Assembly (NCBI GenBank): GCA_016906335.1
Contig: JADEYG010000012.1
Location: 806,501 to 870,500, forward strand
From: Novakomyces olei
Taxonomy: Eukaryota; Ascomycota; Novakomycetes; Novakomycetales; Novakomycetaceae
Direction of reading: 5' to 3'
DNA length: 64,000 bases
The position numbers and the translations under genes are program-made. Under the pieces are notes generated by a model that worked only from the letters and a program-made list of their open reading frames with translations, ran no database searches and was not told the origin of the DNA. Numbering within the stretch: the first letter of the stretch is position 1; every line of letters starts with the position of its first letter. Of this stretch, positions 32,904 to 44,860 are shown in pieces.

Positions 32904-33146
32904 CTAGCAGCTCTCGTTTAGCGTGTCGTAAGAATTGAGTCCATGCCGATCCATTGATAATGGTATAATATTATTGACTTCAGGGTATCGTCCGTATTGG
33001 TGAACTAATATTTCGTGCATATGACCCACAGTCTTCTGTAACTCCATTCGATGAGACCTGAGGAGAGATATTCGGTGCAGATTGCCAACAGAAATGTTGT
33101 CGACTAATGCATGAACCAGCTTCAATATTAAATCTAACAGTAACAT
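32904..33146 (-). CDS. Small hypothetical ORF, 80 aa, perhaps a last exon
   Basis: ATG at 33146. The chain is helical, with balanced composition (LILKLVHALVDNISVGNLHR, SHRMELQKTVGHMHEILVHQ, YPEVNNIIPLSMDRHGLNSY). Codon use looks coding, unlike the spacer around it. Just upstream on the same strand a possible acceptor (AATTTTAG) and a short open stretch beginning MKLIIIKGTRLQNET near 33220 could be an earlier exon, but the join is not clean. I do not recognise the family. A small subunit of a complex is possible. Confidence 0.45.
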   Translation of the reverse strand: MLLLDLILKLVHALVDNISVGNLHRISLLRSHRMELQKTVGHMHEILVHQYGRYPEVNNIIPLSMDRHGLNSYDTLNESC

Positions 33147-33656
33147 AAAACCTAAAATTTATTCACCTATATTATTATGGTCTCATTTTGCAGACGGGTG
33201 CCCTTGATAATAATCAATTTCATCGTTGAAAATTGTAAGAGGCAAATAAATCATTAGCGCACACTTATCGCGCACATCATTATGATCCTTAAGACCACAC
33301 TAAATAGCAGGCGGGGAAAATAGCTATTTAGCTCAAAACCAAGCAGACACACAAGTCTGACCACTCAAAGTCGTCGCTTGCTCAATCTATTGTTGGCCAT
33401 CTATCCGTAAAATTGCTTAGTGCCTGCTCTTTGCCCAAGTAGGGGCCATATACATTTTGCAACTATATTAAACGCATTGCCGACATATATTATTACGTAA
33501 GCCTTGATATTATCGCGATGGGCGTCTAAATCATTGTCCATTTTTATCGCTTGCTATATCTCGTTTCTAATGGCGCAATATAAGTGAGGTTTGCGCCCAG
33601 ATAATTTATGGAATTGCCGAAGAGCATTTAGAGAAATTAGTTAGTTTGCAAGTACA
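33147..33656. other. Spacer upstream of MFS transporter
   Basis: 510 AT-rich bases, possibly holding an upstream exon of the small gene at 32904-33146. Nothing else recognised. Confidence 0.4.
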
Positions 33657-35565
33657 ATGGTGCCGCCTTTAGACGAAAGTGATGGACTTACGCCTTATAA
33701 TGTAGGGTGCCGACTTTCAGCGGGACGAGGTTCAGGTTCAGGTGGAATCGATCAGCATGAAGCAAATGAATTAAGGGACTTGAACGATAAGCAGGAAAAA
33801 TATGGCAGTATCCAGGAGAGCCCTATTGAGGCCTCTAATGAAGTAAAAGAGCCCGGAAAAGTTTTTACCAGGCTGGAAACTGAAAAAAATAATACAGATG
33901 AAAGGCAAAGCATTGATCTGGAGAATTTGGATGAAGCGTCAGAAGAATTAGAACGCATTCAATCGTTGTCAGCGGGACTCAAGTTTGACAGCGGTCGGGC
34001 ATGGCTTAACGCTCTAGGGACAGGTAGGCAGTCTGCAAATTGGTCGCAAAATTTTGCGTATTGAGTTGTGTATTTATTTATTTATTTTTGTTCAGACAAC
34101 ATGCGTATTAGAATTATTTCTCGTTCTGAACCTTTTCATATCGTTGTATGGTATTATTTGCGGAGCATAATACCCTTACTGACTGTATCAGGCTTATCAG
34201 CTTCGACGACGTTTGGTTTTGTTAATTCATGGGGTGTGTTTCAAGACTATTACCTCCACCATCAATTATCAGACTCGACCGAATCTTCCGTCTCATGGAT
34301 CGGCTCCATTCAGCTATTTCTCATTTACGCAGTCGGCATGTTTTCCGGTCGTATGTTTGATGCAGGCTATTTTAGGTCGTTGTACACTACGGGGGCTATA
34401 ATGTGTGTATTTGGGATCTTTATGACCTCACTATGTACGTCTTATTACCAGGTGCTGCTGGCTCAGGGTATCTGCTTTGGTATTGGCTGCGGTCTTATCT
34501 TTACGCCGTGTGTTTCACTCATTGGTAACTGGTTTCGAGAACGACGAGCCTTCGGTATGGGTCTCACTGCTGCTGGTGCTTCGATAGGTGGTATTATATA
34601 TCCGGTAATGATGCATCGACTACTGGCACAGTACAGTTTTGGTTGGACTGTGCGTATTGTCGGGTTTCTAGATCTCGGGCTGTTTATCGTGGCCAGTCTT
34701 TTGATGAAACAGCGACTTGCACCGGCCATAAATCCGCCGTGGTTTGACCCTTCGATTTTTCGTGACCCTCCATATCTAGTCTTTGTCTTGGGGAGTTTCA
34801 TCACTCTTCTGGGGCTTTATTCACCTTTTTTCTTTGTACAACAGTACTCTCGACAACACGGTGTTACCGGGCCCATTACGTTTTATATGCTTTCGATTCT
34901 GAATGCCGCAGGATTTTTTGGCCGCACTATCCCGAGTCTGCTCTCGGACAAGTAAGTATTTGTTCTTTGCGCTTGGTTAAAAAGTCCAATATTGTAATCT
35001 CTGTCGTTTCGTCCAATCAGTGCCCCTATATTGCTCGTTTGAACCCCTCAGTCTCTAGGCTACAGCATTGCTTTATGCTATTTTCGTTATCTATTACAAT
35101 TTCATGATACTTTACATGTGTTTATTTAAATTGAAAAATATGATTTGTTTCTTACTCGACAGAACCGGAGCCATCAACATGCTGTGCCCTTGCACCTTGC
35201 TGGCGGGTGTCATAATGTTCTGCTGGATGGCAGCGGATGGAGTTGCAGCTATTACCGTATTTTCCATATTCTACGGTTTTTTCGCCGGTGCTTTTGTATC
35301 GGTGGTCGCTCCAAGTCTCGCTCACTTTGCTCATCACCGATCGCAGATTGGTCGCCGGGTCGGGATCGCGTTTATGATGAGTGGATTCTCTTGCTTGTTT
35401 GGACTTCCAATTGCTGGCGCTATACTGGGCACGAGATCTGAAGGACACCCACAACGATGGTCGGCCATGATCAGTTATTCTGCCGCGGCCATGGTTCTTG
35501 GTAGTATTATTATTGCTGTTGCAAGAATGATGCACTCTCAGGGGAAAGTGATTTTGAAATGTTAA
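33657..35565 (+). CDS. MFS transporter, monocarboxylate-permease type
   Basis: Three exons: 33657-34023, 34192-34951, 35163-35565, with introns of 168 and 211 bases, 509 aa. The cytosolic N-terminus of about 115 residues is acidic and polar. The family start block SGRAWLNALGT joins GLSASTTFGFVNSWGVFQDY over the first intron. Further signatures: SWIGSIQLFLIYAVGMFSGR with the MFS loop, GICFGIGCGLIFTPCVSLIG, NWFRERRAFGMGLTAAGASI, GGIIYPVM, then SDKTGAINML over the second intron. Twelve membrane segments are expected. The family (MCT/Mch-like) moves monocarboxylates, riboflavin or unknown solutes; substrate cannot be told. Splice choice is supported by restoration of the first membrane segment. 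Confidence 0.9.
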
Positions 35566-35979
35566 GGAAAGAAAAGGTACGATCACATAACGTACCCGAT
35601 TAGCAAATGGTGATTTCAGTTTATTGTTTTATTATTATTATATTTTTAAAGTTTTGGAACAAAAGACGGGTAAAGACTCTCTAGCATTGCATTAAAATAC
35701 AGCACTTGGACCAGGATGCTCGTGGCTAATAAGTCTCATGGCCATTTGTGATGTTGACTGCATACGATACGTTTCGGCACGAGGCCTGCTTAATATAGTA
35801 ATTGCATTATGATATTAGAATATGGAGGTGAAAGCAAACAAAAAGCACGGGTACACGTCCACCCAACCTTTCCACAAACGCCAAAACTAGGTACAAATAT
35901 GACAAAATAGCCTCTGCATAATTAAACATCACAGAGCAAGTTGAGGGTATTATAGGTTTAAAGCCCGGCCAAGTCCGTC
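35566..35979. other. Convergent spacer
   Basis: 414 AT-rich bases between convergent genes. Nothing recognised. Confidence 0.5.
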
Positions 35980-36414
35980 TTAAGGTTGCCGCTTATCTTG
36001 TTCCGATCCAAACACAGCTCGCTGCATTTCACGTAAACGCAAGCTCAATTGTGTATCAAACGCGCGAGCATTTGCAGCCATATCGGTCGCGTTGCGTCTC
36101 GTACAAGCGTCGCGATACTGCGGTGCACGAGCACGTGACTCCTCGGGTGAGAATTCCGTCTCTGTGTACTTTAAAACTCGCGGTCGCCGCCTGCGCGACA
36201 GAGAATCCACCTGTCGGTGATCCACGGGAAAGGCAGTTTGCGATTCGGCGAGTGCATCGCTGTCATCGTCCTCATTGGCAAGGTCCTCATTGACAAGGCA
36301 GCCTTCGTCAGACATATGATCGGGCAGAGCAATCTCCTTATGAGCATTGTGCTGTGGCTCTTTAGCGGAAAAGCCTGGAGGCTTTGGCTCAGCAGAGTCT
36401 TTGTTTGCGATCAT
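35980..36414 (-). CDS. Hypothetical 144-aa charged protein
   Basis: ATG at 36414 (MIANKDSAEPKPPGF). No family recognised. Residues 1-80 are acidic and likely disordered. A basic patch SLSRRRRPRVLKYTETEF is followed by a helical, Arg-rich end (RNATDMAANARAFDTQLSLR, LREMQRAVFGSE). No signal peptide or membrane segment. Upstream, GTATGT and CACCAG around 36420-36465 could bound an intron in the 5' leader. Codon use and length support a real gene. Confidence 0.6.
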   Translation of the reverse strand: MIANKDSAEPKPPGFSAKEPQHNAHKEIALPDHMSDEGCLVNEDLANEDDDSDALAESQTAFPVDHRQVDSLSRRRRPRVLKYTETEFSPEESRARAPQYRDACTRRNATDMAANARAFDTQLSLRLREMQRAVFGSEQDKRQP

Positions 36415-37064
36415 TTTCGCGATTGCACTGGTGCAGTACTTTGTTGCGAGTGAGAAGTAAACACATACCCGAGACAAGGCACACTTCAACGGAGATCGAG
36501 ACCTGTTTCAATATATTTGGCACTGTAAAAGGCAGCTGCGATTGCTACACATCAAGCAAAACGCTAATCTGCCAGAGAAAAGAGAGGATGGCAAAAGTAG
36601 GGCTCGGCGATTAAGCAATACTGATAGTGTAAGCTAACCGAGTTACCGGGAAACGACAAGGCGTACAAGTAAGTGACGGCAGTTAGTGTATGATTTTAGC
36701 AGCGTATAAAGGGCTTCTACAGGCATTGAGAGGCATTGATGTTACTTGTTTGCCGCCTCCTTTTTTTTTAAAGTGCGAGGTCTCGACTCGAGGTGGTCTC
36801 ACTGATTGATCTATCAGGTGTGTGTATATTATTACTTTATTTGTTTATACTAATCCGTGTCTACAGCACTTTCTAATGTTACTTACCAATTACAAGTGCC
36901 CTTCTGTGGTAAAGACTTGCACGGTGTATTGCTTATGCATCATTGCTTGTGTATGCTTGTGTACTGCTTAAAACCTGGGGAGGCTGAAATGATCTGCGTA
37001 TATATGGCAGCACGACTTGTGGCATTATTCAGCACCCGAGGACGCTGGCCGAGCCCGCGAATTA
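36415..37064. other. Divergent spacer
   Basis: 650 bases between two divergent unknown genes. May contain a 5' leader exon of the minus-strand gene. No other feature seen. Confidence 0.4.
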
Positions 37065-37826
37065 ATGGGCGGCCGTAAGCAATGGCCCTGGAGCCATGTA
37101 AAATCATCACGGCGGCCTGAAGAATGGCTCGAGTATACGGCAGCCGCGAGCGCCAATGACACTCAAGCAAAGGGTATGAACACTGTTATGGCTGTTTGAT
37201 TTTCTAGCCAGTGCTTGAACTTGTCGGCTAATTTGGCAGTGGAAGTGTTCCGTCCTCTGGCTCTCAAGGACCGCACAAAAAGATCCATTTCTCTGCCGGC
37301 AAAGACGTCTCCGCCTCTAATCTCCGCGGCAGACAGGTTCACGGTTGTTGAAGAAGGATCTAAATTGCCACTGCGCAAGAGACTGCCCGCTGTTTTCCGT
37401 AAACAAAAGTCGGAAAAGGTCAGTCGACGGTCGTGGGCGGGACCGATGTACAATCCTGTACAATCCCGCCATAAAACAACGACAATAGTGCCCATAGTGA
37501 GCACTGCCGCCTGCATTGCAATCCTAGGCGGAGCCATTGACGGGCTATACTACGTCTACCAGCTAGTCCGCAAGACTCCAGAGCCAATGAGACTGGCTGC
37601 TGGGCTCACCGCAGCAGCAGTAGTAGGGGTGGCGCTTTACGAAATACACAGATTTATCACTCTACTCGAGCGGGCAATGCTGAACGGGTTTCTATTGCCC
37701 CTTATTATTGTCTTGATGGGGGGTACAAGTCTCGGAAAGGGCCAATCGGCTCTACCCAGCATACTTTACAAGGGTGGAAGCACGGGCTGGGCTGTCCTGA
37801 AGGCTCTTGCCAGCACAGTGAGCTAA
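37065..37826 (+). CDS. Unknown membrane protein, 231 aa
   Basis: Two exons, 37065-37173 and 37240-37826. The 66-base intron has branch GGCTAAT and acceptor GGCAG, and the join keeps the frame. I do not recognise the family. The N-terminus is MGGRKQWPWSHVKSSRRPEE. A basic region (LPLRKRLPAVFRKQKSEK) precedes three likely membrane segments: one around VPIVSTAACIAILGGAI, one around LAAGLTAAAVVGVALYEI, one around LNGFLLPLIIVLMGG. No cleavable signal peptide. The topology suggests an organellar membrane protein; Arg-rich N-terminus and lack of early acids would allow mitochondria, but this is inference. Confidence 0.7.
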
Positions 37827-37950
37827 ATTTTGTACATATATATAACAATCACTCTTATTATACATTTATGTTGATGCTGCTATTTATCATTCATGGATTA
37901 GCAATTCTAATTAATTATTTAAATTAGTTTATACTTTTTATATAATGCAA

Positions 37951-39283
37951 TCAGCCTTCCATCTCATCATCACCACCTCGCTCCATAGAGACGACACTCA
38001 TGCACTGGTACTTGTGAGCATAACTAGATTTCCAAAGCCTGATCATTCCATCATCACCAGCACTGCTCAATATCGTTCCGGTGATGTTGAAAGAGACCCG
38101 CCAAACTTGTGATTTATGGTCATCAAAATCAGCAATAAGCTCCACCAAGTAAGATGCACCAGAATGACTATCACTATCGTCATCTTCATCGTCGTCATCA
38201 TCATCATCCTCGCCCTCTCCTTCCACGCCATTCAGTCCATCAGCAGCGGCAGAAGCCTTATCCGGCCGTGCACCCAGACCTTCGTTATCCAGAGCCGTCG
38301 AGGCCTCTCCAGCTTGCTGTCTCCTTCGCCGCTTTGAATTCGACTCTGTAAGCTTGAATATCCTGACATGCCCATCGCGACAAGCAGTCGCAACTAGCTG
38401 ATACGATTTCCCCATACTACGGCCCCAAGTAATATCCCGTACCAGGTCAGTATGACCCTCCAGGGCCTCACCGGGCTGCCATTTGCCGGCACGGTCAGTG
38501 CGCCATACCCGCACTGTATTCATAGCACCGACGGCAATCTGCTGACCGTTCCAGCGTGACGGGCACCAAGTAAGACAAAAAGAAGCCTCGCGATCACGTG
38601 GAGGCGGCTGTTGCAGTACCATAAGCTCGTCCATCAGCGTCCAGTGCGCAATATTGTTTGGCTCCAGGGCTTCATAGACTCGCAAATACGCGTCTGCCGA
38701 TATAGAAGCGAGCCGAAGGCCAACGTGCTCCGGAGCAAACCATATATCGTGCACGGCAGCACGTGAGTCTGCCAATCGAGCTTTCTCGACCCATCGTTTA
38801 CCGGAATTTTTGGGCGCTTTGATTAGGAATTGTAATTAAAAACAAAGTTAAAAATGTGAAAGATTTAATTATTTTTAATTAATTGTTTATGTAAATTTTT
38901 GAATAATAATGAAGAATGAAAACAAAATTAAAGCAAAAATAGAGAATTTGAATAAAAATAAAACATAAACAAACAACTAGAAATATGGGCAAAGCACTGT
39001 TCAGCTTACCGTGAGGCTGCTCTTGGAATATCCGGACAGTACGGTCAACGGATGCGGTGGCAATTACTTGCCCATGCTCAGGGTGAGCCCAAATGACTTT
39101 TAGTAATGTCGCATCGGCGGCTTTACAGCTGTCGCTCTCATCCCACGAATCTGTTTCTTCCACGTAATCAAAGACCTTGAGCCTCAAGTCCGATGAGCAA
39201 GTGGCAAGGCGTTTCCCATAGTAGTCGTATGCAATATCATGGATCAGATCCTTATGATCTGTCCGAATCACTCGCGCCTGCAT
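37951..39283 (-). CDS. SEH1: Nucleoporin/GATOR2 WD40 protein SEH1
   Basis: Two exons, 39010-39283 and 37951-38816 (193-base intron), 379 aa. Six WD40 repeats are visible: HKDLIHDIAYDYYGKRLATC, AHPEHGQVIATASVDRTVRI, RAAVHDIWFAPEHVGLRLAS, GHTDLVRDITWGRSMGKSY, VATACRDGHVRIFKL, and SQVWRVSFNITGTILSSAGD. Seh1 is a member of the Y complex of the nuclear pore and of the SEACAT/GATOR2 complex that activates TORC1. The joined linker KNSGKRWVEKARLADSR matches the family. An acidic loop of Asp/Glu (bases about 38165-38220) is inserted in the fifth repeat region. Complete. Confidence 0.94.
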
Positions 39284-39511
39284 TGATTATGGATGGCTGA
39301 AGGGTTTGCCGTATAGTGTCATGATATGTAAATTCACAATATGAATATTAAAAAAATAATGATTATTAAAATAATGATTATTCAAAATAATATCTATTAA
39401 AATAATGAATATTAATTTTATTCTCACTCCCAAGCGATATTATCGTGGTACACGAGATATACACATTGTAACAAAAGGGATACATGGTATAAAATCTAAT
39501 GCTATTTAATG

Positions 39512-40337
39512 CTACATGACGGCGGGCTCACGCCCAATGCTGGTCCAGTATTCGCGTCGGGCAGCAAATAATTCATCTGTCCATTGTAAGACGAGCTTGT
39601 TGTTAATACCATCGCGAACGCTGGTAAATTGACTCAAATCTTTTGCGTCGTTAGACTGGCGCTCATACTCGTACATTTGTACAAGCAGCTCGTACTTGTC
39701 CACGTCTTTGACGAAAAGAGCTTCTGGAGTAGTACGCGTCTCGTATTCTATAAACAAATCCATCAACTCGCGTCCACGTGCCCTATACTCAGCCGTATCC
39801 GGCAGCAGTGTGACAATGTCCTTCATCGCTTGTAGCTCACGGCAATGCTTCTCCTCTATCATCCATTAGTCTTTCGTCAGAAAATGAAGCAGGCAGCAGA
39901 AAGCCAAGTACCTTTGCTGACGCCATCGAGCGGAGTTATATCCCCCACAAGCGACTCTGCCATATCGTGTACGAGCGCTAGTCTGACGCACTTGTTGGCA
40001 TCGAGCGATGAATCCGTACTCAGCATACATATCACTGCCATTCGATACATATGGTCCGCACAAGATTCTGCCGTTAGCTAATGCATTCTATTTTGCCTTT
40101 GATTTTTATGGACTATTCCCTGCTTCTTTGAGGCTTGGCCTCTTGGCTTGTCGGGCTCGCTTCCCATCTCTTCCTGTTCAGCATACCCGGATTTGGAACA
40201 CGATGGTTAATCCAGCCCGTGCGCGGAGTCAGTTTGAGCCTCTGTATTATATTCAGAAAGCTCAAGACTGACGCTGGCTCGGACGACACGTCCGGTACGG
40301 AGGCCAATTGGCCATCGCGATGCGGCGGTACAAGCAT
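39512..40337 (-). CDS. HD-domain 5'-deoxynucleotidase (HDDC2/YGK1 type)
   Basis: Three exons: 40187-40337, 39912-40067, 39512-39855, with introns of 119 and 56 bases (branch AGCTAACGG and GACTAATGG), 216 aa. The metal-binding HD superfamily residues are present: [20 protein letters not shown] (first His and the SxxDH block), [17 protein letters not shown] (HD pair) and [17 protein letters not shown] (last Asp). Members hydrolyse deoxynucleoside 5'-monophosphates. Length is normal for the family. The alternative reading that starts in the last exon would lose the metal site. Confidence 0.92.
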
Positions 40338-40891
40338 GAACTCGAGAACTGCCGATTAGTTTGGTTAGCGGCGTATAAGAAATAAATAACGCAGAAATAA
40401 ATAACGCTTACAACGACAACGGAGACGATAACGCGCGCTAGTGCGCGCGGAATATTTATTGTAAGAAATACAGTAGAGTATATAAGTTTATTAATAGAGT
40501 ATGAATAAATATAGCAATAATAAATATAACAATAATAAATACAACAATAATAAATACAACAATAATAAATACAACAATAATAAATACAACAACAAGAAAC
40601 AACAATAATGAATACAGTACAAGGATGAGGCAAAATGTGGTCCGCCAAGACGTACGCTGATTGCCTTGTTAATACTGCGCATATACGGTGGTCACTTTAC
40701 TCATCTCGCGTTATGAAATGGACGACGGGAAATGTACGTGTATAAACAATCGAATAAAATTGACATATTCCTACACGAAATTGCTCTGAGAGCACAACGT
40801 ACATTGTGAGCACAGCTTTACTGCTGCCAATATACAATGTGTCGGGCGATCCGACACTAAAATACACAAGCTTGCTTACGTCACAAAAGAC
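40338..40891. repeat. Spacer with 15-base tandem repeat
   Basis: Bases about 40498-40615 carry some seven copies of AACAATAATAAATAC. The rest is AT-rich with no gene. Confidence 0.75.
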
Positions 40892-43800
40892 TTATGCGTC
40901 CAAATAGTCTGCTACACTGGCAACAGAATAAATAAGCCGTGCCTGGCAAGAAGCCTCACTGGCCAGCAGCGCGATGTAGACACGCTGGGCCACACTGAGG
41001 TTTGCAGAGGCTCCAAAAGTACACCAGTCACGGTAGGAAATAGCGTGTGGACACATGCAGACTTTCTTCAAAAACGCCATGACGGAGTTGGGCACAAGCA
41101 TAGAAATTTCACGATAGTCATAGTCATCCTTCATGATCCCAAACAGCCGCTGAGCACTGTACCAAATTGCATCTCGGAACGGTGTGGAGTCCAGCTTTGA
41201 CACTCCCAAGTCTCGGCCCACCGAGTCAAGTGCCGGTTTGGCTGCACTGCTCCTGGCACTGGCCAAATCCTCCATGGCTGTGAGATCGTCGAGTGCCTCC
41301 ATGGCATTATGAAACTCGCGTTCAAACAGCTCGTCCATCTGTGGGATGTAGCGGCCAATAATAGCGGAAGCTTGATCTTCCCAGCTGTACTCTCCAAGCT
41401 GCAGTATATCCTGGTCACTGCTCTTTGAAAAATAGCGTCCATTACCGGCCAAAGCGTCCGCCTCTAGTGGACTGCGTGGCACGTATCCCCTGGCAGTGTA
41501 CCTCGAGGCATCTTGCAGCATAATCCCCACTGGCCTATCATCCGCATTTCTGCCTGCACGATCAGCTGTACCCAGTGTCGAAGCGGCCGCTGCCCTTCGA
41601 CGCAGACGGGGCAAAGTGCTTGATTGTAGATTGCTGCCTTCGCTACTGGCACTGTCACCTTGAAGAGTGGCACTACCACCATCAAAATCAGCACCCGTTT
41701 TGCCTGTTTCCAATCGCGATAGCTGAGCAAGCGGTGAGGCAGTTGACGGAGCCGATGTGGAAGTAGTAGGAGCCACAGGACTCGCAGCAAGTGCAGAAGC
41801 GGGTGCTATAATACTACAACTGCCATTGCCATTGCCACTGCCAATGCCTCCAGTGCTCTTACCCTCAGCGTTACTCCGTGGCGATGGAGGCCGACTCGAT
41901 GTTTGCAGCTCGCCTGTTCGCGAGTCAATGCACTGCTCAAAGCTGTGCAGACGGTTAATCTCTCTCATCGATCCAGTCTGCTCTGCTCCATTAGCTTTGT
42001 CACCACACCGAGCCAGACGCGCCCGGAGCAAATGCTGCAGGGAAAGGTACTCGCCTGACTGAGCACTGTCGTTATTATTGTCGTTGTTATTGTCGTTATT
42101 ATTGCTGCTACTGCTGCTGCTGCCGTTATTGTTGTTATTGCTACTACTACTACTGCTGCCGAGCCCTTGTCCCTGGACGCCGTAGGCAAAGGCGTCCACG
42201 AACGAGGGCACAGTCAGTTTTGCCAGTGGCGAGTGACGTATAAGGCTGTCGTAAAGGTTCTGTGAGATTTGGTTGCGTACTTTATAGCTCGGATGGAACA
42301 GGTCCTTGGGCCTCAAGGAGCCAAGCTCCTGTAGCCAGCGCAGTTCAGAATCAATCGTGTTTGAGTCCTGTGGTGGCAGCGAGGCAGGAGCTATAGCGGG
42401 CGAGCGTACACACGACCCTCCAAGGGTATCCGCCTCTGGAACTAGGGCAAAAGACAGAGCCTGCTGGCACCGGGCAGAGAAGAAGCATACACAGGCCATT
42501 GCCTGGACTAAGGCAGCCATTGTCCAAAACTCTGTACTATCCTTGGGGCCAGAGTTCCCATGCAACAGTTCACGGACATGCTCCCTGCGAAAGCCCCAGG
42601 GACACCGGATAAGCAGAGGCAGGTAAGGCGCCAGGCGACGGAACCTGGACGGAGCGTGATCCAGGCCTTTGAGCCACTCACACTCTGCAACAGTGGCACT
42701 TTCCTCAAAAAAGGCCGATAGCAGGGAAAGATAGTACTGGCAAGACATTACACTGGCCGTCATTATGCCCAGGTAAAGCTTGTAGGCCAGTGGCAATGGG
42801 CCATTGTTTGAATGGATGAGCCACTCAAACGTCTCGTAAACGCTACCAAGGTATCTCGGGAAATACGCCAGCATTTTACTGATGTTTGTAACTCGACCGT
42901 ACTGCAAAAACGACCGGATAAACAGCCGCGTCAAGTCTGGTCCTGCTCTCCACCTTGGGCCCACGATTCCGGAGGGCACACTCGTGCCCAAAGTGGCAGC
43001 TCGACGAGGCGAACTGTCCTGCCTCGCCCGTCTCTTGTTCGCCATTGATTTTCCCTTGGCATTATAGCTATTGCTATTATTCATATTATCGCTGCCCTGC
43101 TGGTACGAGCTAAATGGTGTTCGTGAAAAAGCAAATAGCGGACTGGGCTCCGTTATCCGCGACTGTGACTGCTGACGGGTCATGTTTTTAGCATTGCCCG
43201 TGGGCCTGAATGCGGAGGCATTAAAGGAAGAGCCGCTATTAAAAGTCACTGCTGTGTTAGGACTCTCATTCATGTCCCTCGTAGAGCTTAGACCAGACCG
43301 GCCAGAGACATTGCTCCGAGTCCTTGTGGATATTGGGATAGCAGAGGAAGAAATTGATCGGGCATCCGTGTCCTGCGCTGCCATTTCAAGTGCTGGACTC
43401 GGTGTGCTTTGGAGAGAGTAGGAATCTTCTCCTTTTCCGTCTCCTTCTTCCACCATACTAGCTTCCTCATCTGCTTCGTCTTCCACGTCTTCTTCCTCGT
43501 CTTCATACATTTCAATTTCCTCGCTATTGCCGCTAAAATCGCTCAGCATGTCCAGCGAAAACAGGGAACTGTCGTAAACCGCCGACCCTGGGCCAGGGCT
43601 CTGTCGGTTTCCCACTGAAGGCCGGCTGCCAAAAGACGCCTTGCTGCCAAAGGAGAACGATGAAAATGAATCTGAAAAAACAGAGAGCCGACGAGGTTTA
43701 CGTCGCCGTTTTGAAGAAGTGCCTACATTTGTCGCAAACCCTACAACCTCTTGCGGCGCAATAAAACAACTGGGAGAAGGTGAAATTAAATCAGGTGCAA

Positions 43801-44860
43801 AATTAACAACTTGCCGAAGTCGACGCAATTGACTGCGACAGCATCGTCTTACATCAGCATAAGGGCAGTCATTGCTCAAGTTTAAAGCTCGCAGCATATA
43901 TGCCCCGAGCAATTCTCGCCGGGCCGATTGCTCCTCAATATTATTGGCAGCTGGATCGTTCTTCATTTCCTCTTCCAACACCATTTCGTCAACGCCATAG
44001 GGACCAATTGATCCGAGTGTCGTACTCTGATAATTTGTAGAGCCATTAAATCTTTCGTCGCCCGCCAATTTAGATCTAAACTGAACTCCCGCAATAATAG
44101 GAGTTCCCTCATTGTTTAGGCCAGAAAGGTTTGAAAACGAATCGTTTGGCGATAAGACGCTGGGCGACTCTAATCTAAATTTTGCCAAATTCTCTGCATT
44201 TTCTGCATCTTCTTCTACACTAAAGACTTCGTCCCAGGGAGAGTCACCTGATGTAGGCTGCTGCTGTTGCTGTTGTTGTTCTTGTTGCTGTTGTGCTAGC
44301 CGGCCGTCTTTACTAGAATTGTAAGCAGCATTGGCAGTTTGTGGAGCACGTGTTGAAGGCGATGGAGCAGGCCGAGGAGTTTCTGCCTCCGCAATAGCCG
44401 CTGGACGAGAGTTGGGGGCTTTTGAAATCAGACTACGCCAAGCCTGGTTTCCGTACAGCGTGCGAATCAAAGACTCGAGGAGCTGAGATAGACTTTCAAG
44501 AGCATTGCGCCGTAGTGCAGGGTCATCAGTCTGAAGGCTATTGAATATGCATAATTGCGCACGGCTAGCATGAATATAGTCGAGCAATTGGCTAGACCCT
44601 AGACATATTTAATTGTGGAAACAACAAAGAAAGGATGAAACGTCAGAAGAAAGCAATCAAATAAATTAAATTAAACAAAAACAAATAAATATATAAATAA
44701 ATAAATAAATAAATAGATTAAACAAAATTAGCAAGAACGATGAATAAAATAATACAGAGGGTAAACACGATTTGGAAAATTAAATAAAATGCTTACGCCT
44801 TCTAGTCGGCCGGTGCCCGCTATCACGAGCACTGCCACTAGGTTTGGCCGGTTCAAACAT
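40892..44860 (-). CDS. Sestrin-family protein, 1256 aa
   Basis: Two exons, 44797-44860 and 40892-44598 (198-base intron), 1256 aa. Start MFEPAKPSGSARDSG. The N-terminal sestrin-like block LDYIHASRAQLCIFNSLQ is followed by long Ser/Asp/Gln-rich disorder. The redox-domain block starts GPLPLAYKLYLGIMTASVMS with Cys about 641 in the position of the sestrin peroxidase Cys, then LKGLDHAPSRFRRL, RCPWGFRREHVRELL. After a second disordered insert with Asn/Ser runs comes the leucine-sensor-type C-terminal domain: YSWEDQASAIIGRYIPQMDE, FGIMKDDYDYREI, NLSVAQRVYIALLASEASCQ. In animals sestrins bind GATOR2 and restrain TORC1 when leucine is low. The His expected seven residues after the Cys is Leu here. 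Fold assignment is firm; sensing role is inference. Confidence 0.88.
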
